Both the position numbers and the translations under genes were made by a program. A stretch of 64,000 bases of DNA from Alkaliphilus metalliredigens QYMF (GTDB lineage: Bacteria; Bacillota; Clostridia; Peptostreptococcales; Natronincolaceae): positions 620,001-684,000 of the forward strand of contig NC_009633.1 in assembly GCF_000016985.1 (NCBI RefSeq). Direction: 5' to 3'. Numbering within the stretch: the first letter of the stretch is position 1; each line of letters starts with the position of its first letter. Under the pieces are notes generated by a model. The model saw nothing but the letters and a program-made list of their open reading frames with translations. It was not told the origin of the DNA and made no database searches. Shown here piece after piece: positions 28,379 to 37,023 of this stretch.

Positions 28379-28802
28379 TGATATGATTTCGCAAGAAGAA
28401 ATTGATGCGCTGCTTAAGGGCAGTACTAATATATCCTCAGATAATGATAGGATAGATGAAGTACAACCATCTACAAAACAAAGCAAAGTAAGTGTACAGC
28501 CCATTCAATTTCAGGCATTTGAACAAGTATCTAGCAAAGGGGTTCCTGAGAATATTTCAACGATTCAAGATGTCCCTCTGAGTGTGACTGTAGAGCTAGG
28601 GAGAACTGTAAAGAAAATTAGTGAGGTACTGGAGTTTGGGCCAGGAACCATCATTGAAGTCGAAAAACTGGTTGGAGAGCATGTAGATATATTAGTGAAT
28701 GGTCAATATGTAGCCAAGGGTGAGGTTGTTGTCATAGATGAGAATTATGGAACTAGAATTACAGAGATCGCAAAAGTAGGTAATCGATTATCAAAAATCT
28801 AA
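28371..28802 (+). CDS. fliN: Short FliN/FliY-type motor switch protein
   Basis: 143 residues. The N-terminus ISQEEIDALLKGSTN is the peptide found in FliY, followed by a linker (VQPIQFQAFEQ) and a C-terminal SpoA/FliN domain (VPLSVTVELGRT, GEVVVIDENYGTRITEI). The CheC-like phosphatase domain of about 200 residues that FliY normally carries between these parts is missing without a frameshift. It is either a true FliN that shares the peptide or an in-frame deletion of fliY; given the deletions on both sides of fliF-fliG the second is plausible. Confidence 0.82.
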   Translation: MNDDMISQEEIDALLKGSTNISSDNDRIDEVQPSTKQSKVSVQPIQFQAFEQVSSKGVPENISTIQDVPLSVTVELGRTVKKISEVLEFGPGTIIEVEKLVGEHVDILVNGQYVAKGEVVVIDENYGTRITEIAKVGNRLSKI

Positions 28803-28935
28803 TAAAAAACCACTCATTTATCAACAAAACTTAACGAAATAAGCTAAAGTGAACGATAAATACTTCAAAAAAATGATAAATATAGTAACCCTCATGCAAA
28901 TAATTTTGTGATTGTAATCATAAGGAGGAAGAGAT

Positions 28936-29298
28936 ATGTCGAATAGAGTTCTAATTGTTGATGATGCAGGATTTATGAGAATGACGATCAAGGATGTGTT
29001 AACCAAAAATGGATATGAAGTCGTAGGAGAAGCAGAAAACGGTTTGAAGGCAGTAGAGAAATTTAAAGAATTAGAGCCAACACTTACGATAATGGATATC
29101 ACCATGCCTGAAATGAATGGTATAGAAGCGGTTAAAGAAATAAAGAAGATAGATGCCAATGCGAAGGTCATCATGTGTTCTGCTATGGGACAAAAGTCTA
29201 TGGTAATTGAAGCTATTAAAGCAGGAGCAAAGGACTTCATTGTAAAACCCTTCCAAGAAGATGGTGTGATCCAAGCTGTACAAAAGGTGTTAGGGTAA
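28936..29298 (+). CDS. cheY: Chemotaxis response regulator CheY
   Basis: A 120-residue single-domain receiver. Asp9-Asp10 (IVDDAGFMR), phospho-Asp54 (IMDITMPEMNG), the CSAMGQ loop and the lysine in IVKPF are all present. The AAGGAGGAAGAG site is ideal. Phospho-CheY binds FliM/FliN to change rotation. In clostridial flagellar operons cheY often stands next to the switch genes, as here; the export genes fliP, fliQ, fliR and flhB, expected between cheY and flhA, are absent. Confidence 0.92.
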   Translation: MSNRVLIVDDAGFMRMTIKDVLTKNGYEVVGEAENGLKAVEKFKELEPTLTIMDITMPEMNGIEAVKEIKKIDANAKVIMCSAMGQKSMVIEAIKAGAKDFIVKPFQEDGVIQAVQKVLG

Positions 29299-29362
29299 AG
29301 AAGGGAACTAAAATCCTAGCATGCATATATAGAACGAATAACAAGGTTTAAGGAGGCACAAA

Positions 29363-31390
29363 ATGAAGTTTGGTGATATTATCGTGGCAGTAGCCGTGAT
29401 TGCCATTGTAATCATAATTATTATTCCTATACCATTAGCAGCAGTAGATGTGCTATTAAGCTTTAATATATCATTGGCGCTCCTGATTTTGTTAATTGCA
29501 ATGTATACAAAGGAAGCTTTAGAATTTTCTATTTTTCCATCGATACTTCTTTTAACAACTTTATTACGGCTGTCGTTGAATATCACAACAACAAGATATA
29601 TTTTATCAACTGGTAATGCTGGGAGTTTGATTGATACCTTTGGTAACTTTGTAATTGGTGGAGATGCAATCGTTGGATTTATTGTCTTTCTAATTATTGT
29701 GATTGTGCAGTTTCTAGTCATTACAAAAGGATCTGAAAGGGTAGCTGAAGTAGCAGCAAGGTTTACATTAGATGCCATGCCAGGTAAACAAATGGCCATT
29801 GATGCAGATTTAAATGCGGGCCTGATAGATGATCATCAAGCCCGTGATCGAAGAAAAAAGATACAAAGAGAAGCGGATTTCTACGGTGCCATGGATGGAG
29901 CCAGTAAATTTGTAAAGGGAGACGCCATCGCAGGAATAATCATTACCATGATTAACATCGTGGCAGGCTTTGCAATTGGATCTATGGGTGGCTTAAGCAT
30001 GGGCGAAGCCATGAGAACATATACGCTGTTGACTGTGGGTGATGGACTTGTGAGTCAAATACCTGCCCTATTAATATCAACCGCAACTGGCATTGTGGTG
30101 ACAAGAGCAGCTTCAGAAGACAATCTAGGTAGCGATGTAATTAGTCAGCTCTTTAAACAGCCTAAAATTATGTTTATTATTTCTGGGTTTCTCATGGCTT
30201 TTGCATTTGCAACACCGATGCCAGTTTTTCCTTTCTTTTCCTTAGGCACTTTATTTCTTTATATAGGAATGAATTTAAGGAAAAAATTCCGGGAATCAGA
30301 AATTGAAACACAGCCAGATGAAATTCAAGAGGCAGCAGATGAAAAAAGAAAGCCAGAAAATGTTATGCCATTATTGAATGTAGATCCAATCGAACTAGAA
30401 TTTGGCTACGGCATTATTCCTTTGGCTGATAGCAACCAAGGGGGAGACCTGTTTGACCGATTGGTGATGATTCGTAGACAGTGTGCCATGGAACTTGGGG
30501 TAATTGTCCCTATGATTAGACTTCGTGATAACATTCAACTAGAACCCAATCAATATGTGATTAAGATAAAGGGTGTTGAGATCACATCTGGGGAAATTGT
30601 ATTTGATCACTATCTAGCAATGAATCCTGGATTGGCTGAGGGAGAATTAGAAGGTATCGACACTGTGGAGCCAGCATTTGGCCTTCCAGCTAAATGGATC
30701 AATGAGGAAGAACGAGAAAATGCAGAGATGTATGGCTATACCGTTGTAGATCCACCTTCAATTATTGCGACCCATTTAACTGAAGTTATTAAAAAGCACT
30801 CTCATGAGTTACTAGGTAGACAAGAAGTGAAGAAATTGATTGATAATGTAAAAGAAACAAACTCTGTTTTAGTTGAAGAATTAATCCCAAGTCAATTGAG
30901 TCTTGGTGAAGTACAGAAAGTGTTGGCTAATTTGCTAAAGGAAGGTGTCTCAATAAGAAACATGGTGACGATACTCGAAACCTTAGCAGATCATGCATCT
31001 ATGACCCGTGATGTAGATATGTTGACAGAATATGTGAGACAAGGATTAGGACGTGCCATTACAAAACAATTCATCACAACCCAACCTGCAAAGGTGATTA
31101 CATTGGAACAAAGTTTGGAACAAAAAATAATGGATTCATTGCAACAAACGGAAAGAGGTACATTTATATCAATTGATCCAGAAATTGTTCAAGTGATATT
31201 AAGAAATCTTTCAAAGCAAGTTCAAAATATGATGTCCCTAGGCGAACAACCTATTGTGATTACGGCACCCATCGTTCGATTATATTTCAAAAGATTATCT
31301 GAACAACTTACATCTGATTTGGTTGTTTTATCTTATAATGAAGTGGACCCTTCAGTAGAAATGGAATCAGTAGGGGCAGTGAGTGTTTAA
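29363..31390 (+). CDS. flhA: Flagellar export apparatus protein FlhA
   Basis: 675 residues, full length for FlhA. The first half is membrane-bound (about eight helices, including VAEVAARFTLDAMPGKQMAID, the FHIPEP-type loop) and the second half is the cytoplasmic ring domain that docks chaperones (LGEVQKVLANLLKEGVSIRNM). Good AGGAGG start. FlhA needs FliP, FliQ, FliR, FlhB and the ATPase FliI to work, none of which is coded in this window. flhF and flhG, usual followers, are also missing; a terminator comes next. Confidence 0.92.
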   Translation: MKFGDIIVAVAVIAIVIIIIIPIPLAAVDVLLSFNISLALLILLIAMYTKEALEFSIFPSILLLTTLLRLSLNITTTRYILSTGNAGSLIDTFGNFVIGGDAIVGFIVFLIIVIVQFLVITKGSERVAEVAARFTLDAMPGKQMAIDADLNAGLIDDHQARDRRKKIQREADFYGAMDGASKFVKGDAIAGIIITMINIVAGFAIGSMGGLSMGEAMRTYTLLTVGDGLVSQIPALLISTATGIVVTRAASEDNLGSDVISQLFKQPKIMFIISGFLMAFAFATPMPVFPFFSLGTLFLYIGMNLRKKFRESEIETQPDEIQEAADEKRKPENVMPLLNVDPIELEFGYGIIPLADSNQGGDLFDRLVMIRRQCAMELGVIVPMIRLRDNIQLEPNQYVIKIKGVEITSGEIVFDHYLAMNPGLAEGELEGIDTVEPAFGLPAKWINEEERENAEMYGYTVVDPPSIIATHLTEVIKKHSHELLGRQEVKKLIDNVKETNSVLVEELIPSQLSLGEVQKVLANLLKEGVSIRNMVTILETLADHASMTRDVDMLTEYVRQGLGRAITKQFITTQPAKVITLEQSLEQKIMDSLQQTERGTFISIDPEIVQVILRNLSKQVQNMMSLGEQPIVITAPIVRLYFKRLSEQLTSDLVVLSYNEVDPSVEMESVGAVSV

Positions 31391-31408
31391 AAGAAAGTTA
31401 AAAAAGTA

Positions 31409-31479
31409 GATAAAAACCAAAGGGACGGTTCTTGTGATTTCACTAGTAAACACAAGAGCCGCCCCCTTTGGTTTTTATC
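31409..31479. terminator. Bidirectional terminator built on a GGGACGGTTCT palindrome
   Basis: A near-perfect 71-base hairpin (GATAAAAACCAAAGGG... to ...CCCCTTTGGTTTTTATC) separates flhA from the convergent MATE gene. Its inner part, GGGACGGTTCTTGTG against CACAAGAGCCGCCCC, is the same core as the REP-like repeats near the RAYT transposase at 48.4 kb. Confidence 0.85.
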
Positions 31480-31484
31480 AGTGG

Positions 31485-32816
31485 CTACATATAGCTATAC
31501 CTTTTTTTGTATTTAATTAGATAAAGAAGACACATCAGCATTGATAAAAATTCTGCAAGTGTAATTGCCCACCATGCACCAGTTACTCCCATGATTAATG
31601 GTAGTAACAACAATCCTATAGCTATGAAAACAAAGGTGCGCATAAAAGAAATGATTGCTGAAACCTTACCATTTGAAAAAGCTGTAAACATTGCTGAGCT
31701 AAAGATATTAAACCCTGAAAATAAAAAGCTAATACTAAATATGGTAAAACCATCAAGGGCAATCGTATATACATTGCTAGCTTTCTGGGCAAAAATCTGT
31801 ATTAAGAAAGGTGCAAATAGAAGGGAATTTACAAAGGCTGCCAGTGATCCTGCAAAGGTAAATATCATAGAATATTTAAAAATTCTTTTTATCTGTATAA
31901 TATTTTGACTACCATAGTTATAGCTTATGATAGGTGCAACCCCCATTGAAAACCCTAAGAATATTGCAGTTAGCAAAAACTGTGTATAAAGTAGTACTGT
32001 AATTGCTGCCACTCCATCTATCCCTAAATACTTCATCATAATTAAATTATATAATAAAGTTACTATGGCAAGGGATAAATTAGTCACCATTTCCGAAGAG
32101 CCATTAATACAAGTTTGTACTAAAACCTTTGTGTCAAATTGTGGTCTTACCAAATAAAGTATACCTTTTCTGTAAAAAGAAAAATAAAACAATCCAATTA
32201 CAGCAGGTATGGCCATCCCGATACCTGTTGCAAGTGCCGCACCCATAAGTCCCATGCCTAATGTAACGATAAAGTAGTAATCAAGTACAATGTTTGCACA
32301 TCCTCCAATAACAGTCAAAGCCAAACCTATTTTGGGTCTTCCTGCTGTTATAAAAAAATTCAAGAAAAGCATTTGAAGTATAGCTAAAGGGGTGAAAAAT
32401 AAAAAAGTAGTAGCATATTCATGACTAAGATAAAAAAGTTCTTTATTGGCTCCCAGTATTGAAAGTATTGGTTTAATAAAGAGTAGTCCCAAAAGCATAA
32501 TACCTAAGCCAATAGCAGTACCAACAAGAATGATAAGGGTGAAATTTTTTCTAGCTTCCTCTAATTTTTCTTCTCCTATTTTCTTTGCTATTATGGCACT
32601 TCCTCCTGTGGCCAACATTAAACCCATTGCTAGAATCGTACTTAATATTGGATAAACAATATTAACTGCAGACAATGCATTTATACTGACAAACCTTGCT
32701 ACAAAGATTCCATCAATTATTGAATAAATGGACATGAAAACCATCATAACAATGGTTGGTAAAGCAAATTTCAAAAGTGAAACTAAGTTGTACTCTTTTG
32801 CGATTGAATTTTCCAC
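31485..32816 (-). CDS. MATE family multidrug efflux transporter
   Basis: 443 residues with twelve predicted membrane helices arranged as two halves. The GDATAGGSAII-like region reads LMLATGGSAIIAKKIGEEK, and the second half has FSMGVAPIISYNYGSQN, both standard for the NorM/DinF group. It should export drugs or metabolites in exchange for Na+ or H+. It starts with GTG behind AAGGAGG. Transcribed divergently from a MerR regulator, whose 19-base-spacer promoter drives this gene. Confidence 0.9.
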   Translation of the reverse strand: MENSIAKEYNLVSLLKFALPTIVMMVFMSIYSIIDGIFVARFVSINALSAVNIVYPILSTILAMGLMLATGGSAIIAKKIGEEKLEEARKNFTLIILVGTAIGLGIMLLGLLFIKPILSILGANKELFYLSHEYATTFLFFTPLAILQMLFLNFFITAGRPKIGLALTVIGGCANIVLDYYFIVTLGMGLMGAALATGIGMAIPAVIGLFYFSFYRKGILYLVRPQFDTKVLVQTCINGSSEMVTNLSLAIVTLLYNLIMMKYLGIDGVAAITVLLYTQFLLTAIFLGFSMGVAPIISYNYGSQNIIQIKRIFKYSMIFTFAGSLAAFVNSLLFAPFLIQIFAQKASNVYTIALDGFTIFSISFLFSGFNIFSSAMFTAFSNGKVSAIISFMRTFVFIAIGLLLLPLIMGVTGAWWAITLAEFLSMLMCLLYLIKYKKRYSYM

Positions 32817-32857
32817 GAAATTAATCCTCCTTGTTGATTATAGAGCTAACATGATTT

Positions 32858-32888
32858 ATAATAAAGTATGGTGTAACACTATAGTCAA
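32858..32888 (-). promoter_or_regulatory. MerR-type promoter of the MATE gene
   Basis: On the minus strand TTGACT (plus 32883-32888) and TATTAT (plus 32858-32863) are separated by exactly 19 bases, longer than the usual 17. Inside the spacer GTGTTACAC forms a palindrome. Over-long spacers with a central dyad are the hallmark of promoters untwisted by MerR-family activators, and such a regulator is the divergent gene. Confidence 0.72.
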
Positions 32889-32903
32889 GAGGTGATTTAT
32901 AGA

Positions 32904-33725
32904 ATGAAAAAGAAATCCCATATTTATTTCACCACAGGTGAGTTTGCCAATCTAGTTGGTGTTAGTAAGGACACATTGTTTCATTATGATAAAATAGGTG
33001 TTTTTTCACCTGAAATAAAAGGAAATAATCATTATCGATATTACTCAGTTTACCAAGCTGAAGTCTTTAATGTTATTGCCACCCTTAAGGAAGTGAATAT
33101 GCCCCTTAAAGAAATAAAAGCCTATCTCAATAAAAGAACTCCTGATGAGTACATTCTTTTGTTAGAAAAAGAAGAAGCCTCCCTTGATACAAAGATAAGA
33201 GAGTTGCAAAAAATGAAGGGTCTTATTTCTCAAAAAATTAGTATTACAAAATCTGCAGTTGGAATAAATACATCAGAAATTCTTCTTGAAGAAAAGATTA
33301 AAGATGAGTTTTTAGTAATTACTAAGACAGTACCCTTTACAGGAGAAAAAAGTATAGCAGCCTCAATAAAAAAACACTACGAGTATCTGAATGAACATAA
33401 TATTATTAGTCCTTATTCTTTAGGCTGTATGGTGGATTCAGAAAAAGTATTTGATGATCTTGATAGTTATGATTATTTTTTTACTAAAGTTTCCAAAACA
33501 TCAGATTCTTATAATTTTATACGAGAAAAAGGAAGTTATTTAACCGCTTATCACACAAAAGGCTACTTAAATATTAAAGATACCTATGACAGAATATTGG
33601 AATTTGCAAAAAATGAAGGTTTAAAGCCAGAGGGTTATTTTTATGAGGATGTATTGTTAGACGAACTATCTGTTAAGGAATATGATCAGTATTTAATCCA
33701 GATTTCTATCAAAATTTTGAAATAA
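32904..33725 (+). CDS. MerR-family regulator (BmrR-like) of the MATE pump
   Basis: About 273 residues. The N-terminal MerR helix-turn-helix reads YFTTGEFANLVGVSKDTLFHYDKIGVFSPE in outline (residues 8-36), then a dimerising coiled coil (about 78-115, LLLEKEEASLDTKIRELQKM), and a C-terminal GyrI-like effector-binding domain that would bind drugs. ATG 32904 is chosen because AAGAGGTGA is too close to the GTG at 32892. It should sense a substrate and activate the MATE promoter from its dyad. A terminator follows. Confidence 0.87.
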   Translation: MKKKSHIYFTTGEFANLVGVSKDTLFHYDKIGVFSPEIKGNNHYRYYSVYQAEVFNVIATLKEVNMPLKEIKAYLNKRTPDEYILLLEKEEASLDTKIRELQKMKGLISQKISITKSAVGINTSEILLEEKIKDEFLVITKTVPFTGEKSIAASIKKHYEYLNEHNIISPYSLGCMVDSEKVFDDLDSYDYFFTKVSKTSDSYNFIREKGSYLTAYHTKGYLNIKDTYDRILEFAKNEGLKPEGYFYEDVLLDELSVKEYDQYLIQISIKILK

Positions 33726-33742
33726 AAGTTTTTTTTCTAAAA

Positions 33743-33796
33743 CTCCTTTCCGACTTATACATTGGTAGTATTGTCAGAAAGGAGCTTCTTTTTTTA
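33743..33796 (+). terminator. Terminator after the MerR gene
   Basis: CTCCTTTCCGAC and GTCAGAAAGGAG form a 12-bp stem with one mismatch, followed by CTTCTTTTTTT. Confidence 0.8.
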
Positions 33797-33926
33797 TTTG
33801 AGTAAATTTCATATTTCTTAATCATTGATTTTACTTATTTTTTATAGAAACAAAAAGGGGTTTCACCCCAATTTGTCGAATTAATTAAGTGTGAACCAAA
33901 TCATCCGAAAGGAGTGAAACCACTTA

Positions 33927-34082
33927 ATGTATATTAGACAAATGACTTTAATTTCCTTTGAAAAAATTATGAAATTTCAGCAGGAAACTAAATTAGAAAA
34001 AATTCAAACTGTAAAAGATCTCGTTCTAAACCTTAAGCAGAATCCAGTATTAAGATATTGCTGTGGTTTTAATGTTCTTTAA
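33927..34082 (+). pseudogene. IS1182-type transposase remnant with internal deletion
   Basis: A 51-codon frame starts MYIRQMTLISFEKIMKFQQE, the N-terminus of IS1182/DUF772-type transposases. After KLEKI it jumps to QTVKDLVLNLKQNPVLRYCC, which in full-length proteins lies several dozen residues further on, and then ends at a TAA. The insertion sequence has been reduced to a fragment. The preceding GGGGTTTCACCCC (33857-33869) may be part of its original left end. Confidence 0.7.
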
Positions 34083-34123
34083 AAGAGGCGAAAACACTTG
34101 TCAGTAACAATACTAAAATAGAG

Positions 34124-34181
34124 TATAATGAAGATAGAGTAAGTAGTGTAATATATACTAATTTACGCTATCTTCATTATA
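34124..34181. repeat. Long inverted repeat upstream of the agr response regulator
   Basis: TATAATGAAGATAG and CTATCTTCATTATA are exact complements; after one mismatch GTAA/TTAC continues the stem, and the loop holds a weaker TAGT/ACTA pair. No T-run follows. It lies 48 bases before the agrA-like gene. It could be a regulator-binding dyad, an mRNA hairpin or an element end. Confidence 0.55.
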
Positions 34182-34229
34182 CAGAAAATCCAAACTTGTG
34201 ATGAGGAAAATAGAATGGAGTGAACAGTC

Positions 34230-34958
34230 ATGAAACTGAATATTGCAATATGCGATGATGACACCTATCATGTAGAATCCATTAAAGAATTTCTTTGTCA
34301 ACTGACTAAGGAGCACGATACCGTCATTATTGAGGCATATAGTGGTGAAGAGCTGTTAGATAAGGCTCAAAACAAGTCTATAAACATAGCTTTTCTTGAT
34401 ATAGATATGGCAGGTATGAACGGAATAGAGGTTGGTAAAGAAATTAGAAAAATGTTTCCTGAAGCTATCATTGTTTTTCTTACTGGATATAAACACTATG
34501 CTCTGGAAGCTTTTAATCTAGAATCATTCCAGTACATAATCAAACCAATTACACACTCGAAGTTTCAAAGTTTGGTCGAAAAAATTATGATACGATTAAA
34601 AGAAAAAGAATCGTATAAGGAGCAATCAAGGTATTTCATTATAAAAAACCAAAAAGACGTAATCAAATTAGAGCATAATAAAATCTATTTCTTTGAAAGA
34701 CAGGGTAAGAAAGTATTGGTTTTTTCGGACCAAGGGTCATATGAATTCAGAGATACCTTGAAGTCTGTTCTAATCAGCTTAGATAATGCTTTATTCGTAA
34801 GATGTCATCATGGTTTTATCGTTAATACCCAAAAGATCTTAAAAGTTCAAGGAGATATGATTATGTTTAATGATATAGATAAAAACATACCAATTAGCAG
34901 ACGATATAAACCTCTGATATTAGAACATCTCCAAAACAATATTTTTAGAGAAAAGTAG
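34230..34958 (+). CDS. agrA: LytTR response regulator (AgrA-like)
   Basis: 242 residues. The receiver domain has ICDDD, the phospho-Asp57 in IAFLDIDMAGMNG and the lysine in IIKPI. The second half is a LytTR DNA-binding domain (DVIKLEHNKIYFFERQGKKV; FVRCHHGFIVN; ISRRYKPLILEHL), as in AgrA and VirR. It is followed four bases later by a GHKL sensor kinase and then by agrB and agrD, so it completes a peptide quorum-sensing circuit. It should bind direct repeats near agr-type promoters. Confidence 0.87.
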   Translation: MKLNIAICDDDTYHVESIKEFLCQLTKEHDTVIIEAYSGEELLDKAQNKSINIAFLDIDMAGMNGIEVGKEIRKMFPEAIIVFLTGYKHYALEAFNLESFQYIIKPITHSKFQSLVEKIMIRLKEKESYKEQSRYFIIKNQKDVIKLEHNKIYFFERQGKKVLVFSDQGSYEFRDTLKSVLISLDNALFVRCHHGFIVNTQKILKVQGDMIMFNDIDKNIPISRRYKPLILEHLQNNIFREK

Positions 34959-34967
34959 GTATTGAGC

Positions 34968-36290
34968 ATGAATATAATAGCTAATCTGATTACTAATACC
35001 ATAGACATATTTTTACTTTATCTATTTATTAGTTATACTGTAAATAACATGAAATTTCGACCAATTGAACCTAAAGACATGTACAAGCTATTGTTTCTTA
35101 TTGCATTTAACACAACTATCAATCAATTTCTAGGTCTTGCAAATCTAGTTGGTTACATTCTTGTACTTTTTACAATGAGTTATACGCTTTCCTTGATTTT
35201 TAATAGAAGCTACTTAAATATAGCCCTTATTTTCCTATATGGATTAGCACTTCTGTTTCTTTCGGAGTTAATCGTTGTGTATGGGATAGCTCTAATATTC
35301 AACGTAGATCCATCAGAAATGCTAATGTTGAACACTTATCGCATACTGGCCATCATACTTGCTAAATTCATTTCCTTTATGGTTATACATAAATGGACAG
35401 AGCGTATGCCACTTTTAGAATCAATTAAAAACAAAAAGCAATTGCCCCTTGTATTAATGTTTCTTTTTAACACTATTATCATTTATCTGGTCTTTGTTTT
35501 CTACAGATATTTAGAAGGTAGTTTAGCAATAAGCAAAATCTTATTGTTTTCGGTTATATGTGCTGTATTATTATTTAACTGGCTAAGTTATATTTTAACG
35601 AGGAAAGTCGTATACCAAGAGCAGCAAGAAGAATTAATGAAGTTAAAAGTTAGAGAATATGAAAATCAAAGTCTTTATTTAAAGAATGCTGAAGAATTGA
35701 TAGAGGGTATTCGATCCCAAAGGCATGATCTAAATAATTATATTGGCACTCTATATGGGCTGTTATCTTTAAATAAAATCGAAACGGCTAAACAATATAT
35801 AGAAAGTATCGAAGAAGAATTCTCTAGTGTAAATGAGATTATAGATATAGGGCATCCAATCATTATGGTATTGGTTGATCTTAAAAGAGAAAAAGCACGG
35901 AGAGAAAAAATATCTTTTGATATTGACATTGATGTGCCTAGGAATTTAACCATTGATGATATTGACTTATCCATCGTTTTAAGTAATGTGTTAGATAATG
36001 CTATTGAAGCATGTATAAGCTCAAATTCCTTTAACATGACGATTGATTTGAAGATGTACGTTAATGAAGGATACCTTATTATAAAGATAGTAAATACCAA
36101 ATCCCCTTCTTATTCTATAAATGAAGAAAGTATAGAACAATCATTTACAACAAAGCCAGATAAATCTAACCATGGAATTGGATTAAGAAATATAAAAAAA
36201 GTAATTGTTCAAAACAATGGATATATAAAATTGAATGATAAGGGCACTGTTATGGAGATACAAATAGCTCTGCCTCAAATAGAAAGATGA
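34968..36290 (+). CDS. agrC: Sensor histidine kinase of the agr type (AgrC-like, GHKL)
   Basis: About 440 residues. The first 205 residues hold six or so membrane helices, the peptide-sensing part. Then comes a coiled segment, the H-box RSQRHDLNNYIGTL (phospho-His near residue 253) and a GHKL ATPase domain with NVLDNAIEAC, and HGIGLRNIKKV. This arrangement is that of AgrC. The start at ATG 34968 is preferred over TTG 34962. A 483-base stretch of its 3' end is repeated almost exactly at 46052-46534 and a shorter piece at 50057-50120. Confidence 0.87.
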   Translation: MNIIANLITNTIDIFLLYLFISYTVNNMKFRPIEPKDMYKLLFLIAFNTTINQFLGLANLVGYILVLFTMSYTLSLIFNRSYLNIALIFLYGLALLFLSELIVVYGIALIFNVDPSEMLMLNTYRILAIILAKFISFMVIHKWTERMPLLESIKNKKQLPLVLMFLFNTIIIYLVFVFYRYLEGSLAISKILLFSVICAVLLFNWLSYILTRKVVYQEQQEELMKLKVREYENQSLYLKNAEELIEGIRSQRHDLNNYIGTLYGLLSLNKIETAKQYIESIEEEFSSVNEIIDIGHPIIMVLVDLKREKARREKISFDIDIDVPRNLTIDDIDLSIVLSNVLDNAIEACISSNSFNMTIDLKMYVNEGYLIIKIVNTKSPSYSINEESIEQSFTTKPDKSNHGIGLRNIKKVIVQNNGYIKLNDKGTVMEIQIALPQIER

Positions 36291-36313
36291 CCTAGTAAAG
36301 TAGGTCATCTTTT
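36287..36313 (+). terminator. Terminator overlapping the end of agrC
   Basis: ATGACCT and AGGTCAT pair across the agrC stop codon and are followed by CTTTTG. The hairpin is conserved in the second copy at 46530-46556. Confidence 0.65.
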
Positions 36314-36353
36314 GTTAGTTAGGACACCTTTTCAACCACTTAAGCCAATTGTA

Positions 36354-36383
36354 TTGATTATAAATCATCTTGCATGCTATATT
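36354..36383 (+). promoter_or_regulatory. Promoter of agrB-agrD
   Basis: TTGATT (36354-36359), 18-base spacer, TATATT (36378-36383), 27 bases before agrB. Upstream, TTAGTTAGG at about 36315 differs by one base from the known AgrA half-site pattern. The whole block (36291-36397) is repeated at 46535-46640 with almost no change. Confidence 0.5.
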
Positions 36384-36409
36384 AAGTTTAAAAGTAAAGG
36401 AAGGTAAAA

Positions 36410-36991
36410 ATGATTAATAAATTGGCTTGCTATACTGCAAATAAAATGGTGCAAACTAATGCTATCACTAGACAAGATATAGATTCTTATATCTTTGGAA
36501 CTGAGATGTTAATCATTACATTAGCAAAAGGTATAGGATTGTTTGTTATCGCTTGTTTCTTTGGCCTGTTGATAGAGGCGACAATATTTATTTTAGCCTT
36601 TAGCTCTTTAAGAATGCAAGCAGGAGGATTTCATGCTAGGTCATTTTTAAAATGTTTTTTCATTACAGATATTATCACATTCACTTCTATTTATATCGCA
36701 TACATAATTCCCACTGATTTTATTTTGATATCTCAGATTGCATTTCTCATTTGGACTATCCAATTAATTCTTCAATTCGCACCCATTGAAACTCCCAATA
36801 AACCATTAACATCTCATGAAAAAAGGCTTTACAAAACTAGAAGTTATATTGTGGTAATCATTGGAACTATACTCGCTTTAGCGTTAAGTTGGACAAGTCC
36901 ACATCACTCTATATATGGATTGATTTTTTCACTAGGTTTCTTTTGTGAAGGTATTACTTTAGTACCTTTATTTTCAAAGAAAGCATTATAA
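36410..36991 (+). CDS. agrB: AgrB-like peptide-processing membrane protease
   Basis: 193 residues with about five membrane helices. The catalytic pair of AgrB is visible: His75 and Cys82 in AGGFHARSFLKCF, with the same seven-residue spacing as in staphylococcal AgrB. It also has the RMQAGG lead-in and the PIETPNKPLTSHEK loop common to the family. AgrB removes the C-terminal tail of AgrD and closes the thiolactone ring. agrD follows 32 bases later. Fragments of agrB recur at 46748-46870 and near 50176-50200. Confidence 0.88.
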   Translation: MINKLACYTANKMVQTNAITRQDIDSYIFGTEMLIITLAKGIGLFVIACFFGLLIEATIFILAFSSLRMQAGGFHARSFLKCFFITDIITFTSIYIAYIIPTDFILISQIAFLIWTIQLILQFAPIETPNKPLTSHEKRLYKTRSYIVVIIGTILALALSWTSPHHSIYGLIFSLGFFCEGITLVPLFSKKAL

Positions 36992-37023
36992 ACTTAAAAT
37001 ATAAGTCAGAGGAGGTGATCAAA

